Part shown: piece after piece, positions 9,555-16,561 of the stretch
How the letters are laid out: the number at the start of each line of letters is the position of its first letter
How positions within the stretch are numbered: position 1 is the stretch's first letter
DNA from: Kangiella sediminilitoris
GTDB lineage: Bacteria; Pseudomonadota; Gammaproteobacteria; Enterobacterales; Kangiellaceae
Assembly: GCF_001708405.1 (NCBI RefSeq)
Contig: NZ_CP012418.1
Span: 744,001 to 808,000, forward strand
Direction: 5' to 3'
DNA: 64,000 nucleotides
Translations under genes and position numbers: made by a program
The notes under the pieces: generated by a model
Databases searched by the model: none
What the model saw: the letters and a program-made list of their open reading frames with translations, nothing else
What the model was told of the DNA's origin: nothing

Positions 9555-11126
9555 ATGTTTGAGCCTAAACTAAATAGGTCTGCTTTATCGTTTATCGAAT
9601 CAGATGCCGCTGATTGTTTAACTAAAATAAATCGTGGCGTAGAGAAAGAGAGCTTACGAGTCACTCAAGACGGTTATTTATCCATGAAACCGCATCCAAA
9701 AGAGTGGGGCTCAGCTCTTACCAACAAATTTATTACTACGGATTATTCTGAAGCTCTACCTGAGCTGATTACCCCAGTTACACAGGATCGCCTTGGTCCT
9801 CGACAATGGTTGGATGATATACATCGATTTATCGCTGCCTATATGGAAGACGAGGTGCTATGGGTGGGCAGTATGCCGTGCATCATGACAAAAGAAGAAG
9901 ATGTTCCTCTGGCTGATTACGGTACATCGAATGTCGGAATGATGAAGCATATTTATCGGAGAGGCCTGGGCTATCGCTATGGCCGCTATATGCAGACCAT
10001 TGCTGGTGTTCATTATAACTTCTCGTTGCCGGAAGAGTTCTGGCCAAAATACCGGGAATTTTTAGGCTCAGAAGAAAACCTCCAGGACTTTATATCGAAG
10101 CAATATCTGGGGTTGATACGGAACTACCTGCGTTACTGTTGGTTGCTCCCTTATCTGTTCGGAGCTTCTCCTGCAATGTGTAAGTCCTTCGCAAAGGGAG
10201 AGGGCGGTGCTTTCTTAACGGAGGAAACAGACGGCTCTATGTACGGTGATTATGCAACGTCACTGCGCATGAGTGACTTGGGTTATCAGAATAATGCTCA
10301 GTCCAAATTTTCTATTCGTCACAATGACTTAGAAGAATATACGGCCGAATTGGAGCGTGCCATAAGAACTCCGGATCAGTTCTATCAGGAGCTGGGGGTA
10401 AAGGTCGATGGAGAGTACCGTCAACTTAATGCCAACCTATTGCAAATTGAGAATGAATACTACGCAAAAATCCGTCCCAAGCGGACAATTAACAGTGGTG
10501 AGCGTCCGACCCAGGCATTGAATCGTCGAGGTGTCGAGTATGTTGAAGTACGCTCGTTGGATCTTAATCCGTTCGATCCACTGGGCATCAGCCAGTCACA
10601 GGTAGACTTCCTGGATGTATTTTTATTGTTCTGTTTACTACAGGATAGTAAAGAGCAGTCAGATCGTGAAAACGCCGAAAATGATGAAAATTTCCGTCGC
10701 GTGGTCTATTACGGACGCAAGCCAGACTTGAATTTATTGCGAAATAACCGATCATTACGACTGAAAGATGCTAGTTTGCAGATTTTCGAAGAAATGCGCC
10801 CGGTTGCAGTCTTGCTCGATAAATGTAACCATACGCGGTCTTATACGAAAGCGCTGTCGGAAGCCATCGAGATGGCTAACGATCCATCTAAAACACTTTC
10901 TGGCCTTTACTACGATGATATCAGGCGTAGTGGACAAGGTTATTTTGGCTACACGATGGGGCTTTCTGTAAAAACTCAGCAGGAATTTTTATCCAAAGCT
11001 GTTGAGTCGCGTACGCAGCAAATGTTTGAGCACGAAGCTGCAAAGTCGATACTGGAACAGCAGAATATCGAAGATAGCGAAACTCTTAGCTTTGAAGAAT
11101 ATCTTGAGCGGTATTTTGCAGAGTAG
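9555..11126 (+). CDS. gshA: Glutamate-cysteine ligase (proteobacterial type)
   Basis: Joins glutamate and cysteine using ATP, the first and limiting step of glutathione synthesis, in the cytoplasm. The 523-residue length matches the E. coli-type enzyme (518). The family's N-terminal GVEKES motif is at residues 28-33, and the VEVRSLDLNPFDP segment, characteristic of this GshA class, is in the second half. The start at 9555 has only a weak upstream ribosome site. putP follows after 51 bases and may share the transcript. Supply of cysteine could come from the transsulfuration genes near 38-40 kb (inference). Confidence 0.96.
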   Translation: MFEPKLNRSALSFIESDAADCLTKINRGVEKESLRVTQDGYLSMKPHPKEWGSALTNKFITTDYSEALPELITPVTQDRLGPRQWLDDIHRFIAAYMEDEVLWVGSMPCIMTKEEDVPLADYGTSNVGMMKHIYRRGLGYRYGRYMQTIAGVHYNFSLPEEFWPKYREFLGSEENLQDFISKQYLGLIRNYLRYCWLLPYLFGASPAMCKSFAKGEGGAFLTEETDGSMYGDYATSLRMSDLGYQNNAQSKFSIRHNDLEEYTAELERAIRTPDQFYQELGVKVDGEYRQLNANLLQIENEYYAKIRPKRTINSGERPTQALNRRGVEYVEVRSLDLNPFDPLGISQSQVDFLDVFLLFCLLQDSKEQSDRENAENDENFRRVVYYGRKPDLNLLRNNRSLRLKDASLQIFEEMRPVAVLLDKCNHTRSYTKALSEAIEMANDPSKTLSGLYYDDIRRSGQGYFGYTMGLSVKTQQEFLSKAVESRTQQMFEHEAAKSILEQQNIEDSETLSFEEYLERYFAE

Positions 11127-11177
11127 GGCTGTTCGGGGATATGCTGAGTGAAGTCAATTTAAACTTAGAGGAGTTAT

Positions 11178-12788
11178 ATGAGCTCTAGTACAGAAATTTT
11201 TAAACTATGGGGAATGAGTATCGGTCCTATTGAGATCGCATTTGGCCTGTATCTGGTCTTTATGTTGGCGATTGGTATTTGGGCATACATGAGAACCAAT
11301 GACTCTAGCGACTACATGTTAGGCGGTCGTGGCCTAGGTGGCGCTGTAACTGCACTGAGTGCTGGCGCATCTGATATGAGTGGCTGGATTTTGATGGGCT
11401 TGCCAGGCGCTATTTACTTCTCAGGTTTGTCTGAATCCTGGTTAGCACTATTTTTGATTATCGGTGCTTACATCAACTGGAAATTTATTGCAGGGCGTCT
11501 CCGTTCTTACACGGAAATTGCTGATAATGCATTAACTCTTCCAGATTATTTTGCTGGCCGATTCCACGATGGTGGTAAGTGGCTACGAATCGCTGCCGTT
11601 ATTGTTATGATTGTATTCTACGGCTATTACATCGGTTCAGGCTTGGTCGCTGGTAGTAAGCTATTCGAGTCTAGCTTTGGTTATGACTACAACACGGCGT
11701 TGCTGGTCAGTACCATCGTAATTATTTCTTATACGTTCCTTGGTGGTTTCCTTGCTGTAAGTTGGACGGACTTCTTCCAGGGCTTAATCATTGCTATCTC
11801 GCTGGTAGTCGCTCCAATCGTACTGTTGGTGGAATACAATGGTCTTACTAACATCGTTGAGGGTGTTCGTGCGACTGGCGAAACCATGGGTAAAGAGAAT
11901 TTAGCCAGCTTCACAGCCGGTTTATTTGATGAGAATGGTGCCTTCCTTTGGATTACATTCCTTTCACTAATGGCTTGGGGTCTAGGTTATTTTGGACAGC
12001 CACACATTCTAGCCCGCTTTATGGCGATTAAGAGTGTTAACACGGTACCACAAGCACGTCGCATTGGTATGACGTGGATGGCGATCTGTGTACTTGGTGC
12101 AGTGTTTATCGGTTTTGCCGGTATCGCGTACTTTGGCGGTGACTTCGCGGCCAGTGAGTACAAGTTACTGACAACTGAAGAAGTTAATGCTTTGAACACT
12201 CAGCATGGCGCTGAAAAAGTATTCCTACTATTAACTCAGGCATTATTTAATCCATGGTTAGCAGGTTTCTTGTTAGCGGCTATTATGGCTGCGGTAATGA
12301 GTACCATTGATTCGCAATTACTGGCGGTATCAAGCTCAGTAACAGAAGACGTCTATAAACCTTACCTACGTCCAAAAGCTTCTGAAAAAGAGCTGGTATG
12401 GGTAAACCGTTTTACAGTCTTGCTGGTGGCCGGTATTGGTATTGGCGTTGCTATGAGTGGTAGCAAAAATGTTCTGAACCTGGTTGGTCAGGCATGGGCT
12501 GGCTTTGGTGCGGCTTTCGGCCCAGTGATTATCTTATCACTGTTATGGAAGAATATGACGCGCCAAGGTGCATTAGCTGGTGTGATTACCGGTGGTGTCA
12601 CTGTGTTAGTCTGGGATTACCTTGGAAGTAACACGGATATTGAATTGTTCGGATTATATGAACTGTTACCGGGCTTCATTTTAGCTATGCTAGCAATTTA
12701 CCTTGTGAGTAAGGTCACAACGGTCAGCGAGCAAACTGCTAACCAGTTCGACTGGTACAGCAGCGAATTTAAGAAATATAAAAGCTAA
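11178..12788 (+). CDS. putP: Sodium/proline symporter
   Basis: Inner-membrane transporter of the SSS family that imports proline with sodium. The 536-residue protein is hydrophobic throughout, with about 13 predicted membrane helices. The GASDMSGWILMGLPGA segment carries Asp66, equivalent to the sodium-binding Asp55 of E. coli PutP, which favours proline over other SSS substrates. The start has a good GGAG ribosome site. Its stop overlaps the ATG of the next gene by one base. Proline as substrate is by similarity; in a marine bacterium it would serve nutrition and osmoprotection. Confidence 0.92.
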   Translation: MSSSTEIFKLWGMSIGPIEIAFGLYLVFMLAIGIWAYMRTNDSSDYMLGGRGLGGAVTALSAGASDMSGWILMGLPGAIYFSGLSESWLALFLIIGAYINWKFIAGRLRSYTEIADNALTLPDYFAGRFHDGGKWLRIAAVIVMIVFYGYYIGSGLVAGSKLFESSFGYDYNTALLVSTIVIISYTFLGGFLAVSWTDFFQGLIIAISLVVAPIVLLVEYNGLTNIVEGVRATGETMGKENLASFTAGLFDENGAFLWITFLSLMAWGLGYFGQPHILARFMAIKSVNTVPQARRIGMTWMAICVLGAVFIGFAGIAYFGGDFAASEYKLLTTEEVNALNTQHGAEKVFLLLTQALFNPWLAGFLLAAIMAAVMSTIDSQLLAVSSSVTEDVYKPYLRPKASEKELVWVNRFTVLLVAGIGIGVAMSGSKNVLNLVGQAWAGFGAAFGPVIILSLLWKNMTRQGALAGVITGGVTVLVWDYLGSNTDIELFGLYELLPGFILAMLAIYLVSKVTTVSEQTANQFDWYSSEFKKYKS

Positions 12789-13267
12789 TGAGCCAGTTAG
12801 TGATTAGAGAAGCGGCGCGGGAAGACGCGCCGCAGATCCTTGAGTTTATTAAAGACCTTGCCGACTATGAAAAAATGTCTGATGAGGTTGTCGCTACAGT
12901 AGAAGATATCGAGCAGACAGTGTTTGCGGAGCAGCCCAAAGCCTACTGTTTAATAGCAGAGTGGGAAGGGCAGAGCGCTGGGTTTGCCTTGTATTTCTAC
13001 AGTTATTCTACTTTCCTGGGAAAGCATGGCATATATCTTGAGGACCTGTTCGTGAAACCTGAGTTCAGGGGAAAGCGAATTGGTATGACGTTGCTTAAAC
13101 GTCTGTCTAAAATTGCCGTGGATAATGACTGTAAGCGAATGGACTGGTCCGTGCTGGACTGGAATAAGCCGGCAATCGAGTTTTATGATTCGATAGGAGC
13201 CAAGCCACAGAAAGAATGGTTGGGTTATCGGTTAACAGGAGAGGCATTAAGTAAGTTCGCTGAATAA
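12788..13267 (+). CDS. GNAT-family N-acetyltransferase, SSAT-like
   Basis: A 159-residue single GNAT domain. The acetyl-CoA-binding motif A is clear (DLFVKPEFRGKRIG, then helix), and the C-terminal part has the DWNKPAIEFYDSIGA pattern typical of the diamine/thialysine acetyltransferase branch. By family it may acetylate polyamines, thialysine or another small amine; the substrate is not readable. It is translationally coupled to putP (TAATG overlap), so the two are co-expressed. A strong terminator follows 26 bases after the stop. Confidence 0.9.
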   Translation: MSQLVIREAAREDAPQILEFIKDLADYEKMSDEVVATVEDIEQTVFAEQPKAYCLIAEWEGQSAGFALYFYSYSTFLGKHGIYLEDLFVKPEFRGKRIGMTLLKRLSKIAVDNDCKRMDWSVLDWNKPAIEFYDSIGAKPQKEWLGYRLTGEALSKFAE

Positions 13268-13292
13268 ACTCAGGACACTGTAATCTTATTCT

Positions 13293-13316
13293 AAACGCCC
13301 GTTAAGGGCGTTTTTT
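13293..13316 (+). terminator. Terminator of the putP-GNAT operon
   Basis: AACGCCC, loop GTTAA, GGGCGTT, then six T: a classic intrinsic terminator. Confidence 0.9.
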
Positions 13317-13330
13317 ATGCCTACAGGATA

Positions 13331-13344
13331 ATGATCTTGATCAA
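13331..13344 (+). promoter_or_regulatory. FNR/ANR-like box upstream of the universal stress gene
   Basis: ATGATCTTGATCAA matches the FNR consensus TTGATNNNNATCAA at nine of ten fixed positions. Its centre is about 64 bases before the start codon. A class II promoter would start near 13379, with a -10 such as TATTGT (13366-13371) or TAGATA (13373-13378). Confidence 0.65.
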
Positions 13345-13401
13345 GACTTAGTAAACGCCCTATGCTATTGTCTAGATAGACATTGTAATTAAGGAGTTAG
13401 C

Positions 13402-13857
13402 ATGTCGTTATTTAATCATATTGTTGTAGCGGTCGATTTACGCAAAGAAAGTAAAAAGATTATTCAGAAAGCACAAGGTGTGTTAGCTAAAGGCGGTGAG
13501 TTGGAGCTGTTGCACGTTGCTGAACCGATTGATGCGGGTCTATGGGCAGGCGCTCCTTTCGGCGCGGTAGTAGTGAATACCGAAGAGCTTGAACAGGAGG
13601 CGTTAAAAGCTAAAGAAAAGCGTTTGCGTGAACTGGGAAAGCATTTCAGTATCTCAGAAAGTAAACAGCATATTGAAATTGGTAAGCCTTCTCGAGTTAT
13701 TAAGAAGTATGCAGAAGACAACAAGTGTGATTTGATCGTGATTGGGACCCATGGGCAGAATGGCTGGGAACTGCTACTAGGATCCACCGCTAACGGTGTA
13801 TTACATGGTTCTCCCTGCGACGTTCTAACTATTCAAATGAAGCTGAAAGAGCAATAA
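13402..13857 (+). CDS. Universal stress protein (UspA family)
   Basis: A 151-residue cytoplasmic single-domain Usp. The N-terminus (HIVVAVDLRKES) and the C-terminal nucleotide-loop region (IGTHGQNGW, then LLGSTANGVLHGSPCDVL) fit the family. The G-x2-G to GS spacing is one residue short of the ATP-binding consensus, so nucleotide binding is uncertain. The ATG has a strong AAGGAG ribosome site. The FNR-like box upstream suggests induction under low oxygen, as for several Pseudomonas Usp genes under Anr. It is monocistronic, with hairpins on both sides. Confidence 0.92.
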   Translation: MSLFNHIVVAVDLRKESKKIIQKAQGVLAKGGELELLHVAEPIDAGLWAGAPFGAVVVNTEELEQEALKAKEKRLRELGKHFSISESKQHIEIGKPSRVIKKYAEDNKCDLIVIGTHGQNGWELLLGSTANGVLHGSPCDVLTIQMKLKEQ

Positions 13858-13890
13858 ACTATTCAGGATAGCTTCTCCCAAACTCCAGAT

Positions 13891-13922
13891 ATACCGTAAT
13901 ACCTCATCAGGTGTTGCGGTAT
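13891..13922 (+). terminator. Terminator after the universal stress gene
   Basis: A 13-base arm ATACCGTAATACC pairs with GGTGTTGCGGTAT through two G-U pairs around a six-base loop, followed by a T-rich tract. Confidence 0.7.
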
Positions 13923-13998
13923 TATCTTATCTCATTTTCATAAGTTACCTCTGTAAATTTTTACTTTATTCGATCTTAAATAAATCACGATATTTGCT

Positions 13999-14077
13999 AA
14001 TACGTCATATAGCGTATATTTGACATTATACGCAAAAAAGCGTAATTTATATCGTATACGCTAAAATACGTATAATT
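13999..14077 (+). promoter_or_regulatory. Operator cluster and promoter of the satD operon
   Basis: Five or six related half-sites lie in 80 bases: AGCGTATA (14011-14018), ATTATACGC (14025-14033), GCGTAAT (14040-14046), CGTATACGCT (14053-14062, palindromic core) and ATACGTAT (14066-14073). A perfect -10 TATAAT is at 14071-14076, inside the cluster and 18 bases before the start codon. A TTGACA at 14020-14025 is also present. A repressor bound here would occlude the promoter. Confidence 0.6.
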
Positions 14078-14094
14078 GATAAGGTTGGTGGTGA

Positions 14095-14754
14095 ATGAAT
14101 CGACAAGCCGAGAAAGAGGTCAGCCCCCTGAAACAAGTAGCTGTTATTACTGGTGATATCATTAACTCTCAGACTAGTGAAGAGGGCGAGGGTTGGTTGC
14201 CTGCATTACAGGACTACTTATCAAAATTTGGCGAGTCTCCCAGAGACTGGCAGGTATTCCGTGGAGACAGCTTTCAGGTAATTATCGAAGAGCCGGAGAA
14301 AGCACTTCTTTTTGCTATTGGTTTAAAAGCCGTTATTAAACACTTTAAAAAGCTTGATGTCCGTATGGCGATAGGTATTGGTCAGGTGCGGACCCGCGCA
14401 GATCAGGCACTTCAGTCAAATGGTGAAGCCTTTGTTAATTCCGGTAGAATGTTCGATTCGCTCAAAAAACAGACTCTTGCAGTCAAAACACCCTGGCAAG
14501 ATTTTGATAAAGCGATTAACCTATTCCTCAAACTGGCATTGCTGACCATGGACGACTGGTCAGAAACCAGTGCCGAAGTAGTTGCTGCAAGCCTGGAAAA
14601 GCCGGGTGCAACTCAGAAGGAAATAGCTGACTTATTATCTATTCCGCAAAGCAGGGTTAGTGAGCGCTTATCAAGGGCGGGCTATGACGCCATTACCGAT
14701 ACTGAGCGTTACTATCGGGAGTCAGTGACAAAACGATTACAACAGGGTGAATAA
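14095..14754 (+). CDS. SatD family protein: cyclase-like domain plus C-terminal helix-turn-helix
   Basis: A 219-residue soluble protein. The N-terminal two thirds runs VITGDI, RGDSFQVI, AIGIGQV, then EAFVNSGRMFDSL. This order resembles the metal-binding and substrate motifs of class III nucleotide cyclases, but the likeness is by eye and no activity is claimed. Residues about 175-200 (KEIADLLSIPQSRVSERL) form a clear helix-turn-helix, so DNA binding is likely and the operator cluster upstream is the obvious target. The family name comes from a streptococcal protein of unclear function. The next gene starts in its stop codon, so the two proteins probably work together. Confidence 0.8.
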   Translation: MNRQAEKEVSPLKQVAVITGDIINSQTSEEGEGWLPALQDYLSKFGESPRDWQVFRGDSFQVIIEEPEKALLFAIGLKAVIKHFKKLDVRMAIGIGQVRTRADQALQSNGEAFVNSGRMFDSLKKQTLAVKTPWQDFDKAINLFLKLALLTMDDWSETSAEVVAASLEKPGATQKEIADLLSIPQSRVSERLSRAGYDAITDTERYYRESVTKRLQQGE

Positions 14755-15503
14755 TGACCGTTCTATTATTGAAGTTGATTATGGCGCACTTGATCGCCGA
14801 CTTTCTGATTCAGCCATTAGGATGGATACAGGATAAAGAGAAAAAGGCCTTCGTTTCGAACAAGCTGATATTGCATTCGTTGGTTCATGCCACTTTATAT
14901 GCAATGGCATTTGGCTTTGCTCCAGAGTACTGGTTAGGTTGGACCGTTTTACTGGTAACGCATTATTTGATTGATGGCTTTAAGTCCATCAGTAATCGCC
15001 TTGTAGTAGAAGAGAACTCCACTTTTTTTAATCGTCGCAGTTTGTTCTTTATGGATCAATTGCTACACATCGCAATAATCTTTCTGGTTGTTGGCTATTA
15101 CCATCCGGAGCTATATCAATATAACCTTGATGCGGAGCAGTTATGGTTATTGGCAATTGCTCTTTTATTGCTGACACGTGTTTCTTCTATCGTGATTAAG
15201 GTCTTAATTTCTAGATGGTCGCCCCTCAATGTAAATGATGCCGGTCAAACCAATCATTCGTTGGCAAATGCAGGTAGTTATATAGGTTTTCTGGAACGGC
15301 TGTTTATTTTTGTTTTTATTGTTACAAATCACTGGGAAGGTGTGGGATTTTTGTTGGCGGCAAAGTCAGTATTTCGATTTGGTGATTTAAAAGAAGCCCA
15401 TGACCGTCGGCTGACCGAATATATTTTGATTGGAACCTTAATTAGTTTTGGCTTGGCAATTGGTATTAGTCTGGGCTACGTATACTTTAAGAGCATGATT
15501 TAA
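14754..15503 (+). CDS. DUF3307 integral membrane protein
   Basis: A 249-residue polytopic inner-membrane protein with about six or seven hydrophobic helices. The N-terminal LIMAHLIADFLIQP segment, with His and Asp inside the first helix, and the HSLVHATLYA stretch are hallmarks of DUF3307. The histidines and acids within helices suggest metal or proton binding (inference). It overlaps satD by one base (TAATG), so expression is coupled. Its stop codon interlocks with that of the convergent lipoprotein gene. The function is unknown; the pairing with SatD is the best clue. Confidence 0.82.
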   Translation: MTVLLLKLIMAHLIADFLIQPLGWIQDKEKKAFVSNKLILHSLVHATLYAMAFGFAPEYWLGWTVLLVTHYLIDGFKSISNRLVVEENSTFFNRRSLFFMDQLLHIAIIFLVVGYYHPELYQYNLDAEQLWLLAIALLLLTRVSSIVIKVLISRWSPLNVNDAGQTNHSLANAGSYIGFLERLFIFVFIVTNHWEGVGFLLAAKSVFRFGDLKEAHDRRLTEYILIGTLISFGLAIGISLGYVYFKSMI

Positions 15504-16348
15504 TCTGCTTCAGCGATGAGCTCACTAAAGTCTTCACGATAATCATTAAGATAATCGATAAAATGCTCAATTTGCTCGTCGCTAGCTGTTTCATAAAGCG
15601 CTATCTGTAACTGCTTACGCAGTTTATTGTTGTGCTGAGAATCTGCGATATGCTCTGGTGTCCGTAATTGTCGGGGCTCTCTCAGTAGGCTGTAAATAGC
15701 TTTTTTGCCTGACTCGGTCTGGCGCTCTGCCAGTGCCAGCTTAAAGGCCTGACGCCATCTTTCCAGATATTGAATTCGAAACTCTGTAGTCGGCTTTAAC
15801 TGGTTAACAGTATCTATAATTAGCTCTTCCTGCTCTTTGGTTAAGTCTCCCAGCCATTCTTCATAGGAATCTTTAGCTTCTTCCTGCGTATCTTCCAGGC
15901 GCTCCTCTCTGGATTTCTCAAGATAGCCTTTAGACTCTTCTTTAGCTGATGCATCTAGGTTACGCATAAACTCTTCAACCTGTTCATCACTGAGCCTCGA
16001 TAGTTCTACAACAGCATCATCTAAGGTCTGATCGAGAATGTCATGATAAAAGCCTATGAGTCTGTCACCGTAGGTGTCATAGTTTTGTGTAAGGGTATCG
16101 TTTTCCAGGTGACTGATAACGTCATCAATAAACTGATTGTAGCGGGGTAGCTGGGTAAGGCGGTGCCATTTAGCATGCTTATCAACCAAAGACTCAATTC
16201 TCTCTTCCTGTGCAGAAGTGAGAGTGACATAGTCATCAGCATACCAGGTGGAAACCCAGCCCAATCGATTGTACCAGAACTGAAAACCACACCCCTGAAG
16301 GATACAGAGTAATATCGCTATTAGGCTGATTCGTATCGATTTGTTCAA
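15500..16348 (-). CDS. DUF6279 family lipoprotein
   Basis: A 282-residue lipoprotein. The hydrophobic signal ends LLCILQGC with Cys near residue 20. The mature chain is almost wholly charged helix, with Glu/Asp/Lys-rich heptad-like stretches (EERLEDTQEEAKDSYEE), consistent with a helical-bundle periplasmic protein. The start is TTG at 16348, with AGGAG about ten bases upstream; no better in-frame ATG keeps the signal peptide. Gammaproteobacterial homologues are assigned to DUF6279, with no known function. It converges on the DUF3307 gene with a four-base overlap. Confidence 0.8.
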   Translation of the reverse strand: MNKSIRISLIAILLCILQGCGFQFWYNRLGWVSTWYADDYVTLTSAQEERIESLVDKHAKWHRLTQLPRYNQFIDDVISHLENDTLTQNYDTYGDRLIGFYHDILDQTLDDAVVELSRLSDEQVEEFMRNLDASAKEESKGYLEKSREERLEDTQEEAKDSYEEWLGDLTKEQEELIIDTVNQLKPTTEFRIQYLERWRQAFKLALAERQTESGKKAIYSLLREPRQLRTPEHIADSQHNNKLRKQLQIALYETASDEQIEHFIDYLNDYREDFSELIAEAD

Positions 16349-16561
16349 AGTGTTTAATCTCCTGCTGAAACCGCTAACACGCGACTCATTGTTTGCTTAA
16401 AGGCACACGTTTATCAATATTAAGTTTAATCATGAGTGCTGAATATTATGTGAATGGTATTAGCATAACATTGCCATTGTGTAAGGACAGTAATACACTA
16501 GCGCTTGATTTTATTAAAGTATTTCCATTAAAGGACAGACAATAACTTAACAGAGGACGCC

